64,000 nt of DNA from Halobacteriovoraceae bacterium (GTDB taxonomy: Bacteria > Bdellovibrionota > Bacteriovoracia > Bacteriovoracales > Bacteriovoracaceae), in NCBI GenBank assembly GCA_002718735.1, contig PBFR01000019.1, positions 69,934 through 133,933 on the forward strand, in the 5' to 3' direction. Below the pieces are notes generated by a model that was not told where the DNA came from, ran no database searches, and saw nothing but the letters and a program-made list of their open reading frames with translations. Made by a program: the position numbers and the translations under genes. Positions 17,285-26,582 of the stretch are shown here, in pieces. The first letter of the stretch is position 1, and each line of letters begins with the position of its first letter.

Positions 17285-18954
17285 TGGGCCAAAGCGACTT
17301 AAAAAAAATTCAACTCCTCCCCGAGCATATAATTGATCAGATCAAGGCAGGTGAGGTTATTGAAAGGCCCTCTACCCTTCTTAAAGAACTTCTGGAAAAT
17401 GCAGTAGATGCAGGGAGCACTCAGATCGACATTGAGCTGGCAAACAATGGACTTGATCTTGTCAGCGTTAAAGACAATGGCAAGGGTATTCCTTTTGAAG
17501 ACCTTGATCTCGCTTTCTGTAGGCACGCCACATCTAAAATTGAAAATTTTGAAGACCTTTATAAACTCTCCACTTATGGATTCCGTGGAGAAGCACTCGC
17601 TTCCATTGCATCTATAAGTAAACTCAGCTGCATAAGCAATCCCAAAGGCCGGCCAGAAGGAACTATCAAAATTCATGGCGGAGAGGTAGTCACTCTTGAC
17701 CAGGACAGAGAAGCTATAAATGAACCTGGCACGAGTATGTATATAAGAGACTTGTTTTATAATACGCCAGCTAGAATGAAATTTATTCAGTCTAAGACTT
17801 CAGAAAGGAACCAATTAGATAAAATTGTGAAGGCCTTTCTTCTAACCCAACCCAACATTAAGATTAGTGTTAAGTGGGATGATCAAGACAAAAAAGTCTA
17901 TTCCGCCTGTGGTGAGGATTTAAAGAAACGGGTTGAAGAGACAATTAAGAAGAATCGTCCCCTAAATTTAGTCGAATTAAATTCCACATATGACCAAACG
18001 AAATTTAGAGTATTTCTAAGCAGAGAATCTTCTAGAGGCAATGCTGGGAAATCGCAGTTCTTATTTGTTAATGGTCGACTGGTTCAAGATACAGCTATTC
18101 ATAAAATAATTTTAAATAGTTCTTACTCTCTTTGGCCACAGGGAGAAACGGGAAATTACTGTGCCTATATAGACATTCCAAGTGAAAGAGTTGATGTAAA
18201 CATCCACCCCAACAAGATCCAGGTAAAGTTTTTCGAAGCACCTAAAATATACTCCCTAGTATCAAGTGCTATAAAGGATGGATTGGCAAAACAAAGAAGG
18301 GAAACACCCCAACCTCGACAGGAACAAAACACTTTCATCCCTTCTATTGGTGCTGAAAAGCAAGCAAAGGAAGTGGAGTATAGATCTTTTGATTTTGACT
18401 CCTCCAACTCTTCCCTACAAAACTATTTTGATAGATTAGACAATGCACACTCTCAGCCCAGACCGGATAATACCTCTGAGTATAACTTATTAAGCACTTT
18501 TGAAGACTGCTCCATATTCTCTTATGAAGACAAGATTTACCTTGTGAGCACCCCAGAATTAATGGCCAAATGGCTAGGCTGCCTTTTGAGTACAGGAGAC
18601 AAAACTCCTATGCCTCTTCTTGTCAGCCAGCCACTTAAGCTTTTAAAAAAGGTTTCTTCTCCTTTCCAGAATCAACTCCTAGAGATTGGTTTTGAAATAG
18701 ATGACATAGGAGAAAATAACTACGTCCTAAGGACTTTTCCACAGTGTCTTAAGAACTTTCCATTTAAAGAGTATTTAGCATCACTTTTAAATCAAGGTAA
18801 AACTCTTAATGAGCTTTCAAAACTTTGCATAAAAGATCAGACACTTTGGTCACGACAGCATAGAAAGGCACTAGAGGAGCTGTCTCTTCCAGATCTGTTA
18901 AAAGAAGATATAGTAGTAGAACTCAACAGACAGAGGTTGAAGAAACTATTATGA
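17284..18954 (+). CDS. mutL: DNA mismatch repair protein MutL
   Basis: 556 residues. GHKL ATPase core with LLKELLENAVDAGS, DNGKGIPFEDL, ATSKI, YGFRGEALASI and NTPARMKF, then the transducer domain up to about residue 330 and a variable linker. The C-terminal ~160 residues resemble the MutL dimerisation domain, but I see neither the DQHAxxExxxxE endonuclease motif nor the terminal CxHGRP zinc site. It is therefore probably not an active endonuclease. Start overlaps the preceding stop (TAATG) and its end overlaps miaA (ATGA), so the genes are translationally coupled. Confidence 0.95.
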   Translation: MGQSDLKKIQLLPEHIIDQIKAGEVIERPSTLLKELLENAVDAGSTQIDIELANNGLDLVSVKDNGKGIPFEDLDLAFCRHATSKIENFEDLYKLSTYGFRGEALASIASISKLSCISNPKGRPEGTIKIHGGEVVTLDQDREAINEPGTSMYIRDLFYNTPARMKFIQSKTSERNQLDKIVKAFLLTQPNIKISVKWDDQDKKVYSACGEDLKKRVEETIKKNRPLNLVELNSTYDQTKFRVFLSRESSRGNAGKSQFLFVNGRLVQDTAIHKIILNSSYSLWPQGETGNYCAYIDIPSERVDVNIHPNKIQVKFFEAPKIYSLVSSAIKDGLAKQRRETPQPRQEQNTFIPSIGAEKQAKEVEYRSFDFDSSNSSLQNYFDRLDNAHSQPRPDNTSEYNLLSTFEDCSIFSYEDKIYLVSTPELMAKWLGCLLSTGDKTPMPLLVSQPLKLLKKVSSPFQNQLLEIGFEIDDIGENNYVLRTFPQCLKNFPFKEYLASLLNQGKTLNELSKLCIKDQTLWSRQHRKALEELSLPDLLKEDIVVELNRQRLKKLL

Positions 18955-19895
18955 ACAATGTTGTATGTATAATCTCAGGGCCAACGGCGTCTGGTAAAAC
19001 GGACATGTCTATTAAGCTTTGCAATCACCTCCAAGATGCAGAGATAGTAAATTTTGACTCTTTGCTATTTTATAAAGAACTCAACATAGGCACTGCAAAG
19101 CCTAGCCGTGAGGAGATGGCCTCATGCCCTCACCACCTAATAAATATTTGCTCTGCCAAAGATCCAATTAATGCTGCAGACTATGAAAAGGTGGCCTTAC
19201 CTATAATTGAAAAAATTCACTCTAAAGGAAAGGCCGTAATTTTAACCGGTGGTAGCGGTTTTTATCTTCAGGCACTTTTATATGGAATGTTTGACTCTGA
19301 AACAGTGAGCCCTGAAATAAGAGATCGCTCCAACTCCCTTTATGAATCTGAGGGTATAACTGCTTTTTTGAATATTTTGAAAGACCAAGATCCAGAATCG
19401 TTCAATCAATATCACGAAAATGACCACTACAGAATCCGAAGGGCAGTCGAGCACTGGTGGACAATGGGTACCAAGTTTTCTCAGGAAAGAAACAGAATGA
19501 TGGCACAGCGGGAGGAGAATTCAAATTTCAACAAGCTAAAATGGAATGTCTTTCATATATATTTAAACCCTCCAAAACCAGTTCACCTTGAGATCATTGA
19601 AAAGCGCACCAAGCAAATGCTTTCCAATGGACTGATTGAAGAAGTTATATCCTTGCTAGACAATGGATTTACAGGAAGTGAAAAGCCTCTACTTTCAATT
19701 GGATATAAAGAAACACTGCAGTTTCTGGATGGGCATTTAAGTGAAGAACAACTTTGCGATAGAATTAACATTTCAACAAGGCAATTGGCCAAAGCACAAA
19801 GAACTTGGTTTAAAAAAGTGGAAAAAAATGAGTATAATCCGATTGAAGACCAAGCTAGAATATTTAAAGATTTTGATAATTTTTTAAACAAATAA
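18951..19895 (+). CDS. miaA: tRNA dimethylallyltransferase
   Basis: 314 residues. It transfers dimethylallyl to N6 of A37 in tRNAs reading UNN codons. P-loop SGPTASGKTDMS at residues 9-20, FDSLLFYKELNIGTAKPSR, and LTGGSGFYLQALLYG, all diagnostic. mutL-miaA adjacency is common in bacteria. ATGA overlap with mutL. Confidence 0.96.
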   Translation: MNNVVCIISGPTASGKTDMSIKLCNHLQDAEIVNFDSLLFYKELNIGTAKPSREEMASCPHHLINICSAKDPINAADYEKVALPIIEKIHSKGKAVILTGGSGFYLQALLYGMFDSETVSPEIRDRSNSLYESEGITAFLNILKDQDPESFNQYHENDHYRIRRAVEHWWTMGTKFSQERNRMMAQREENSNFNKLKWNVFHIYLNPPKPVHLEIIEKRTKQMLSNGLIEEVISLLDNGFTGSEKPLLSIGYKETLQFLDGHLSEEQLCDRINISTRQLAKAQRTWFKKVEKNEYNPIEDQARIFKDFDNFLNK

Positions 19896-19902
19896 GGCAA
19901 TT

Positions 19903-20772
19903 ATGACTATTGAGCCTAAAAAGAATTTAAAAGTAATTGTGATCTCCGATGGCACAGGAGAGACGGCCACGGCAATGACTAGGGCCGCCATAACTCAGTT
20001 CCCCGATAAAGAAATCTTTTTTACTCGTTTTAAAAACGTAAGAACTAAAGAACATATAGATTCAATATTTCAAGAAGCGGCCTTGCACCATGATATGGTT
20101 GTTTATACAATAGTTTCACCCGAGCTACGTTCCCATGTGCAGGAAATCAGTCGAACAGAGCATGTTCGATCCGTAGACCTTTTAGGCCCAATTCTTACAA
20201 GCTTTGCCAATATTTTTGAGATGGAACCTGATTATCAACCAGGCCTTCTTCATGCTGTTAACGACCAATATTTTGAAAAGGTCGCCGCTGTTGAGTTCAC
20301 TCTTAATCACGATGATGGACGCAACGTGAACACACTCGAAGAAGCTGATGTTGTTTTAGTGGGTATCTCCCGAACAAGTAAAACTCCGCTTTCAATATAT
20401 CTTTCTATGGAAGGTATAAAGGTTGTAAACATCCCAATTGTTATGGATGTGCCACTACCTGAAAAGCTGTTTGAAATAGATCAAAGAAAAATTTTTGGGC
20501 TTACTATTGATCCTGAAGCACTCCACCAAATTAGGCAAAATAGACTTACAAGACTTGGAGTTGATCGCCAAGGTGACTATGCCGACATTAGAAAGGTTGC
20601 CGAAGAGATCGAATGGGCCAATAATATCTTCTCTCAAAATAAAAGATGGCCTGTATTCAATGTGACGGGGAAAGCTCTTGAAGAAACCGCTGCAGAAATA
20701 ATCAAGATGCTTAATATGCGCCGAGCAAATAGATTTAAAGTAAAAAAGAGGTTTGAGAAGAAGAAAAAGTGA
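19903..20772 (+). CDS. ppsR: Pyruvate,phosphate dikinase / PEP synthase regulatory protein
   Basis: 289 residues of the DUF299 kinase-pyrophosphorylase family, which inactivates and reactivates PEP synthase or pyruvate,phosphate dikinase by ADP-dependent Thr phosphorylation and phosphate-dependent removal. Diagnostic are VISDGTGETATAMTRA at the N-terminus and the P-loop-like VGISRTSKTPLSIYLS at about residue 150. The tail is very basic (RFKVKKRFEKKKK). TAAGG precedes the ATG, 7 bases after miaA. The target enzyme is not in the window. Confidence 0.93.
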   Translation: MTIEPKKNLKVIVISDGTGETATAMTRAAITQFPDKEIFFTRFKNVRTKEHIDSIFQEAALHHDMVVYTIVSPELRSHVQEISRTEHVRSVDLLGPILTSFANIFEMEPDYQPGLLHAVNDQYFEKVAAVEFTLNHDDGRNVNTLEEADVVLVGISRTSKTPLSIYLSMEGIKVVNIPIVMDVPLPEKLFEIDQRKIFGLTIDPEALHQIRQNRLTRLGVDRQGDYADIRKVAEEIEWANNIFSQNKRWPVFNVTGKALEETAAEIIKMLNMRRANRFKVKKRFEKKKK

Positions 20773-20777
20773 CTTCT

Positions 20778-22706
20778 CTATTCCAGAAAAAGCCTTTTAT
20801 TCTCTTTAATCTCGAATAGTATCTTTCTTTCTGTTCCCAACAGTGGATTTGAAATTACGCCTTCATACTGTCCAGCAGGAACTCTCATATTGCTAAAAGG
20901 AAGTACTTTCTCAATTTTCTCTCCATCAATATTTAAGATCAGTTTAGACCCTGAAGTAAAGTTTTGGGATGTGCTTAGAAGGCCAACTCTCTCCCTTTCA
21001 AGCTCAGGTATTGCCAGGTACAAGTTCGGTTGTGAGGCGGTAAGTTTAAAAGTTCTATTAAACTGGTGCTTCTTATAACCCTTCTTCCTTATTGTAACTG
21101 TAAAAGGCTTGTTAAGAGGATAGCTGGCCCTAATTCCAACGGTATTAATTGGCCTTTCATCAATAAATACTCTCATTGAAGATTCCAGGTTTCCAAATTG
21201 AATGGAGCCTTCTAGTGAGCTACCACCATTATTGTCATTGGCGACAACTCTTTGTTGATTCTTGCCCGCTTTCTCAACTCCAATCATTGGAAGGAGGATA
21301 TCCGACTTTGTATAAACCACACCTGCAATGGCAAGTCCCACAACCATCATGAATACAGACTTTCCGCCCTTTTCTTCATTATCATTCACTGTTTGAGTAG
21401 ACCTAACTTTTGACCTACCGGAACCTTCAACTTTTCGGCGTCTTACTCTTGAAGTGGTATTTGTAACAGTTGTTACACCTTCAACACCTCTTGGCCTAAC
21501 CACCCGGCTATTTGCTACCTCGACTCTATTAGGGTGGGCAACAACTCTTGATCGGTTGACAGTGCTCTCATCTAGGACTAGAGCTGCAGTTCCTTCAAGC
21601 TTTTCTTCCTTTTTTTGAAAACCTAAATCAATTTCGTTCTTAAACTGATGAGTTGCATCTTCATTCGATTTAGAAGAACTTTCAGGAATGCTATTTTCTG
21701 ATTTTGATGCATCCTCAATGTAGGGCTTTATATCAATTTTCCCATACTCAAAGAACTTCTCTCTGTCTTTTGAGATTTCATCTTTAAAAAGTTGTTTGGC
21801 AAAATAACCAAGATCTGTTGCATTAAAGTCAGGATAAGTTGAATAAAGAAATTTAACTAACGCTCTGTTAAATTTATCCATATTCTCAAAGCGTTGATTT
21901 CTATCCTTGGCCAGCGCCTTTAATACAATTTGATCCAATTCTTTTGGCACATTTGGATTAATTGAACTTGGCGGAGGCACTTTGCATGCTTGTACGAGCT
22001 TTAAAACTGCAAGGTCATTCGATGCTTTAAAAAGTTTTCTACTACAAAGAAGCTCCCACAAGGTTACTCCTACTGCAAACTGATCATAACGGTGATCAAG
22101 CTCAAGCCCATCTAAGTACTCGGGAGCAAGATAAGACAACTTGCCTTTTATCGTTCCGGCCTGTGTTGCCTCGCTATTCGAGTCGGCCTTTGCAATTCCG
22201 AAGTCGATAACTTTAACAGCTCCATCATAAGTTAACATGATGTTATGTGGTGAAATATCTCTGTGGACAATATTAAATGGTTTTCCGGTAAGTTTATCTG
22301 TAAATGTATGGGCGTAGTGAAGGCCCTGACAAACCTGAGATGTAATATAAGTGGAGATCTCAACAGGAAAAACAAAATTTTTGGACTTAAGTCTATCGAG
22401 GTATTGTTTTAGGTTTGCTCCGTCAACATACTCCATTGCGGTGAATAGCTGTTCATCAACCATTCCATAATCATAAACTTGGGCGATATTTGGGTGTAGA
22501 AGACCAAACGTTACCTTTAGCTCGTCTTCAAACATCTGTACAAAGGATGAATCTTTGGAGAATTGTGCTTGAATCATTTTGATTGCAACGACCTTGTTGG
22601 CCTGCTCGCCAAGAAACCTGGCCCTACAAATTTTGGCCATACCACCATCCACTAGGTGATCCAAAATCAAATACTTTCCAAAACGTTCAAACTTTTTATC
22701 GTCCAT
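20778..22706 (-). CDS. Transmembrane Ser/Thr protein kinase with PEGA domain
   Basis: 642 residues. N-terminal Hanks-type kinase: Gly-loop around residues 18-25, VAIKMI with the catalytic Lys 43, HRDISPHN at 148-155, DFGIAKA near 170 and APEYLDG. A linker rich in Ser, Arg and Lys follows, then one membrane helix near residues 450-470, and an outside domain of about 165 residues that begins like a PEGA module (FIDERPINTVGI...). The kinase would face the cytoplasm and the PEGA region the periplasm. AGAGGA precedes the ATG. Convergent with ppsR, six bases apart. Possible partners are the nearby FHA and GYF/PilZ proteins. Confidence 0.93.
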   Translation of the reverse strand: MDDKKFERFGKYLILDHLVDGGMAKICRARFLGEQANKVVAIKMIQAQFSKDSSFVQMFEDELKVTFGLLHPNIAQVYDYGMVDEQLFTAMEYVDGANLKQYLDRLKSKNFVFPVEISTYITSQVCQGLHYAHTFTDKLTGKPFNIVHRDISPHNIMLTYDGAVKVIDFGIAKADSNSEATQAGTIKGKLSYLAPEYLDGLELDHRYDQFAVGVTLWELLCSRKLFKASNDLAVLKLVQACKVPPPSSINPNVPKELDQIVLKALAKDRNQRFENMDKFNRALVKFLYSTYPDFNATDLGYFAKQLFKDEISKDREKFFEYGKIDIKPYIEDASKSENSIPESSSKSNEDATHQFKNEIDLGFQKKEEKLEGTAALVLDESTVNRSRVVAHPNRVEVANSRVVRPRGVEGVTTVTNTTSRVRRRKVEGSGRSKVRSTQTVNDNEEKGGKSVFMMVVGLAIAGVVYTKSDILLPMIGVEKAGKNQQRVVANDNNGGSSLEGSIQFGNLESSMRVFIDERPINTVGIRASYPLNKPFTVTIRKKGYKKHQFNRTFKLTASQPNLYLAIPELERERVGLLSTSQNFTSGSKLILNIDGEKIEKVLPFSNMRVPAGQYEGVISNPLLGTERKILFEIKENKRLFLE

Positions 22707-22799
22707 AAATAATCCTCTACTTTGTATCGGATTTTTTTGTCTTTTCTTAAGTGAAAAGATCGAACGTCTCTGCCCCTAACCTATTGAAACTAGTAAGCT

Positions 22800-23336
22800 T
22801 TAAAGAATATTTTGTTGTTTAAACCCTGGTATAAATAAATTCAGCTCACCTAGTTTTTCAGGAGACTTCACACAGAGTGCTTTAACCAAATAGGGCTTAA
22901 AATTCATTTCTTTAGACAAATAGTGTTGGTTAAAATTTGTTCTAAACGAAGGAATCTCCACCACGTCCCTATTAAGGCTTCTTAGTTGCTCCACAACTGT
23001 TGTGTGTCCAATAGAGTTTCTCTGATTTCTATAGAGCATAATCACGAAAAATTGATCGCAGGAATTTAAAAGATTTTTATCATTGCCCAACCAATTGCCA
23101 AACGGAGAATCCTTGGAGAGCTCTCCAATTAGTACATCATAATGGATATTCGCGCCTTGGAAAAAAGAAGTTCTCTTTAGACGAAGCTCATCCTCCCACT
23201 CCATGTCTTTGAACACGCCACCACGTATATTTATGTTACTTTCCTGAATTCTATTATGCCCTCTGTATGAGCCTGCACAGCCTAAGAATGCAGATGCCAG
23301 CATGGTCAATGCGAGGTAATTAAGCAAAATTTTCAT
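22800..23336 (-). CDS. Lipoprotein of unknown function (178 aa)
   Basis: Signal peptide MKILLNYLALTMLASAFLGC with a lipobox (AFLGC), so the mature protein is membrane anchored. The rest is a soluble domain of about 155 residues with a hydrophobic core strand (FFVIMLYRNQ). No family recognised. Its ATG overlaps the stop of the upstream hydrolase by 4 bases; third gene of the GYF/PilZ-hydrolase-lipoprotein unit. Confidence 0.75.
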   Translation of the reverse strand: MKILLNYLALTMLASAFLGCAGSYRGHNRIQESNINIRGGVFKDMEWEDELRLKRTSFFQGANIHYDVLIGELSKDSPFGNWLGNDKNLLNSCDQFFVIMLYRNQRNSIGHTTVVEQLRSLNRDVVEIPSFRTNFNQHYLSKEMNFKPYLVKALCVKSPEKLGELNLFIPGFKQQNIL

Positions 23337-24244
23337 TTTCTCTCCAATTGAGTCTTATCAATATAATCGATTATCTCTTGAAATACTTCCTTAGCGCAAG
23401 TTTCATTTAAAATATCGTGCTTGGCCTCATCGTAAACAACTTTGGTCGCGAGCGTTTTTGACATTGCGCCAATAAATAACTCCGTCGCCTCATTGTCCAC
23501 AATCATATCCTGTCCTGAAAGGATAAACAAAGCGGGGGTTTGTAGGTAGTATGAATAAGACATGATTACAGAGCTATTCTGCAAGATTGCCGATGCCATT
23601 GATGAAGTAATAAAGTTTGAATTCAGATGGTCAGCGTCAAAGGAAATCGCCTTGCTTCTATCGTTTGTAAGATCTTTTCCTCTATAGAGACTTGGAATCC
23701 TACTTTTTCCCAAATTTTTACCTGCACTAGAGACAAGCTCCTTGAGCGCTCCAGGTAGCTTGATATAGGGCCTGATACAAGGATTCGTTAAAACCATTGA
23801 GTCAATTCTAAATGGGATCTGATCCTTAAGATCTACCATAGATTTAAGTGCAATGGCCCCACCCAAGCTATGAGCTATTAAGTGAGTGCTCTCAATCTCA
23901 TGATCTTCATATACTTGGTGAATTTCTTCTGTGAAAGAGAAGAAGTCTTTTAGGTAGCTGTCAAACTCATCGACATAGGCCCGTGCACCTCCACTATACC
24001 CATGACCAACTAGATCCATGCAAGAAATTATTACGCCATTTTTGTAGGTTTTAATTAAGGTATTTATTAGGTCTATGTGACGTCTGTGGTATTCAACTGC
24101 CCCATGTTGAAGAATGATGTGTTTAACCTTCTTCTTTAACTTTTGACCTGCAGAATACTGTTTGAAAGAGACGTGAGCTCCTTGAACACAGGAAGGAAAG
24201 TTTCCGTCTCTATAAACATGTGGGTTGTGTTTTATTTCACTCAA
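23333..24244 (-). CDS. Alpha/beta hydrolase, monoacylglycerol-lipase-like
   Basis: 303 residues. Serine hydrolase fold: VLQHGAVEYHRRH gives the oxyanion region, LIAHSLGGAIAL the nucleophile Ser (near residue 126), GQDMIV the acidic residue, and DEAKHDIL the His. This matches the S33/lysophospholipase group that cleaves monoacylglycerols or lysophospholipids. No signal peptide, so it is cytoplasmic. Overlaps both neighbours by 4 bases (ATGA), showing a tight operon. Confidence 0.88.
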   Translation of the reverse strand: MSEIKHNPHVYRDGNFPSCVQGAHVSFKQYSAGQKLKKKVKHIILQHGAVEYHRRHIDLINTLIKTYKNGVIISCMDLVGHGYSGGARAYVDEFDSYLKDFFSFTEEIHQVYEDHEIESTHLIAHSLGGAIALKSMVDLKDQIPFRIDSMVLTNPCIRPYIKLPGALKELVSSAGKNLGKSRIPSLYRGKDLTNDRSKAISFDADHLNSNFITSSMASAILQNSSVIMSYSYYLQTPALFILSGQDMIVDNEATELFIGAMSKTLATKVVYDEAKHDILNETCAKEVFQEIIDYIDKTQLERK

Positions 24245-25014
24245 TTCTGCTCTTGGGCAATATAAGAATTAATCGCCTGAACCGCTTCCTCATTTAAGTT
24301 TATGAATCTAAAAGAGAAGCCAAGTCCTCCCTCTAACTCCCTTACAATTTCACCTGAAGCTGTAAAATGGTAATCGCTGTTTTCAGGGTGGGCATTTATG
24401 GAAATTCTCTTTCCTGGACTTATTGGGAAATGGTCAACTAGAACCTGCATGCCTCCAACAGATACATCTCTACAAATCCCCTCAAATACAGTGTTTTCAT
24501 TTTCAATAAACATTCGAGCTATAAATGGCTTTCTTCTAAAAGCTCTTCTATCCTCTTCTTTAATTTCTGGAGGTGCTTCTTCAAAAACTTCCTCAAAGCC
24601 TTTAACGTCAGCTAAAGGCTGCCAATTGGCCATTTCCTTTGAAAATATAAAAGTTCTTCCATTGATTCTATTTTCATCGTAGAGCTTTTTTAAGATTTCG
24701 AGAGAAAAAGGTCCATACTCTACTTCCTCCTTTCCTCTATCTGCTCCTGTTTTTACAAAGAAGCTTTTTGCACTTTTATCGAATTGCGAAAGGTTTACAT
24801 CTTGCTTGGTCGCAATTGGAGCTGGTATTTCAGGACTTTGATTTTGTGTATTCAATTCCTCAACCATGGCCACTTTCATCCAGTTCTCAAAACCCTTTCT
24901 CCAAACGTAGTCCTCACCTTTGAGTGTTCCGTTTTGAACCAAAGAGACTATTTCTTCCTCTTCCACGGGTCCTTTTCTCTCACCAGAAAATACGTAATAC
25001 CATTTGTTACTCAT
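24241..25014 (-). CDS. GYF-GYF-PilZ domain protein
   Basis: 257 residues. Two GYF_2-type domains: residues 2-48 (WYYVFSGERKGPVEEEEI...DYVWRKGFENWMKV) and about 100-145 (EYGPFSLEILKKLYDENRI...SKEMANWQPL). They are followed by a PilZ domain with RRAFRRKPF and DVSVGGMQVLV, the c-di-GMP-binding RxxxR and DxSxxG elements. It should be a c-di-GMP receptor with protein-binding modules. GTG at 25017 is too close to GGAG; ATG at 25014 is better. First gene of a three-gene operon. Confidence 0.9.
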   Translation of the reverse strand: MSNKWYYVFSGERKGPVEEEEIVSLVQNGTLKGEDYVWRKGFENWMKVAMVEELNTQNQSPEIPAPIATKQDVNLSQFDKSAKSFFVKTGADRGKEEVEYGPFSLEILKKLYDENRINGRTFIFSKEMANWQPLADVKGFEEVFEEAPPEIKEEDRRAFRRKPFIARMFIENENTVFEGICRDVSVGGMQVLVDHFPISPGKRISINAHPENSDYHFTASGEIVRELEGGLGFSFRFINLNEEAVQAINSYIAQEQN

Positions 25015-25160
25015 CACAACTCCACACTAATAATTATAAGTACTTAACTATAATTTTAACTCAGGCTCTCAATATATGACCTTACAGGGCATTTTTTGCC
25101 GTCAAAATTAAAGGATTACCGGTTTCATCCGATATGTATTCTGAAATAACAGGATTCAAT

Positions 25161-26582
25161 ATGATTAAAAAACTGCTTGTAACACTCATTTTATCAACAC
25201 TTCTTAGCTCTTGCGGTGAGGAGGTTCTAACTCAGAATACGATCTCTGAAACCTTTGGAGCCCCTGATCTGGTGACATTCCAACAGGACAGCTGCTCCAA
25301 CATGAGGTTTGTAAAACCACCAGTGGACATACTCTTTGTAGTTGATAACTCGGGTAGTACTCTTCAATCAAGCTTCCAAGCGATAAAAGAACAAATCGCA
25401 AATACAGTCTCAACAATTTCAAACGAATTTGATTACCACATTTATATTGCCCCGTTGAATCCAAATGATGGTGATAATATTTCAAATTATCCCCTAATTG
25501 TCAGCGATCCAACCACGCTATCTGGTTCTATCAGTCACTTCAACCTTGTGAAGCTAGAAAATATAAATAGCTCAGTTTTCTTTGACCAGGCCCATGGTGG
25601 CTTTTCGGAAGCTGGCTTTGATCGCGTATACAACCTTGTAAATCAAAATAAGAGTAATAAAATTTTTAGAAAGAATGCCAACTTGGTTACAGTTATGATC
25701 TCCAATTATGACGACACCACCACCCTATCCTCACAGGATAATATAATTACTTACGACAACGTAGCTTTTAACAATAAAAAGAATAGATTTATAAACCTAA
25801 AATCCTCCTTAAACGCAAAGAGTTTTAGGTTCATATCACTTGCACCACACAGAAGCTGCAATGGTTGGAATTATCATGGTGGAAACAGTCGATACGCAAA
25901 GATGTCTAGAGACCTATATCAACAATTTGGACTCTCAGATGATCCGACTTTCAGCCATGCAAGAGACTTATGCTCTGGAAACTACTCGACTCTTTTTCAA
26001 ACGGTCAATAATAGTATCCACCACGAGCTTGTAGGTCATAAATATGATCACTGGAAAATCAGCTCGGCCAGTTCATCCTCTATTCAAGAAGATGACATTC
26101 AAGTTTTAAGAGTAAATAAAGAGACAGGAGAAAAAATTGAGATACCGCAAAGCTCAAGCAATGGCTTCGAGTATCTTGGTTACAAAGAAGGTATCAACAC
26201 TAGATATGCTCCAGATGCAGGAGAACCTGTAACTGGACTTGTTATAAAGTTAAATGGAAATGCTCGCATCTCTTATCCAGACTGTGTACTGGCAAAGACA
26301 AGAACACCTACAGAGTACTTTGGGTTTGTGGTTCTTCCTAGAGAGCCTCAAGTTGGTACGATCAAAATAGAAATTAACGGTAAAACCATCAATAGTGATA
26401 ACACTAGTGGCTGGACTTACTTAGGTTATCAGCCTTCCAAAAACATCAAAGTTCCAGGCCCAACTAATGCGCCTGTAACTCCAGAAGTGCTGAAAACTGG
26501 ATACTTCATTAAATTGAATGGAAATAGTGTTATTCAAAGTGGAGACGATGTTAACGTTTACTACAAGCCTATGGCCATCTAA
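25161..26582 (+). CDS. VWA-domain lipoprotein
   Basis: 473 residues from the ATG after AGGATT. Lipoprotein signal MIKKLLVTLILSTLLSSCGEE with lipobox LLSSC. A von Willebrand A domain follows: VDILFVVDNSGSTLQSS carries the DxSxS part of a metal-binding MIDAS site (near residue 63). The C-terminal ~200 residues hold two similar beta-modules with recurring YLGY and KLNGN stretches (GLVIKLNGNARIS, YFIKLNGNSVIQ). It probably binds ligands at the cell surface or periplasm. Monocistronic, convergent with the cyclic-nucleotide-binding gene with a 4-base overlap. Confidence 0.88.
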   Translation: MIKKLLVTLILSTLLSSCGEEVLTQNTISETFGAPDLVTFQQDSCSNMRFVKPPVDILFVVDNSGSTLQSSFQAIKEQIANTVSTISNEFDYHIYIAPLNPNDGDNISNYPLIVSDPTTLSGSISHFNLVKLENINSSVFFDQAHGGFSEAGFDRVYNLVNQNKSNKIFRKNANLVTVMISNYDDTTTLSSQDNIITYDNVAFNNKKNRFINLKSSLNAKSFRFISLAPHRSCNGWNYHGGNSRYAKMSRDLYQQFGLSDDPTFSHARDLCSGNYSTLFQTVNNSIHHELVGHKYDHWKISSASSSSIQEDDIQVLRVNKETGEKIEIPQSSSNGFEYLGYKEGINTRYAPDAGEPVTGLVIKLNGNARISYPDCVLAKTRTPTEYFGFVVLPREPQVGTIKIEINGKTINSDNTSGWTYLGYQPSKNIKVPGPTNAPVTPEVLKTGYFIKLNGNSVIQSGDDVNVYYKPMAI

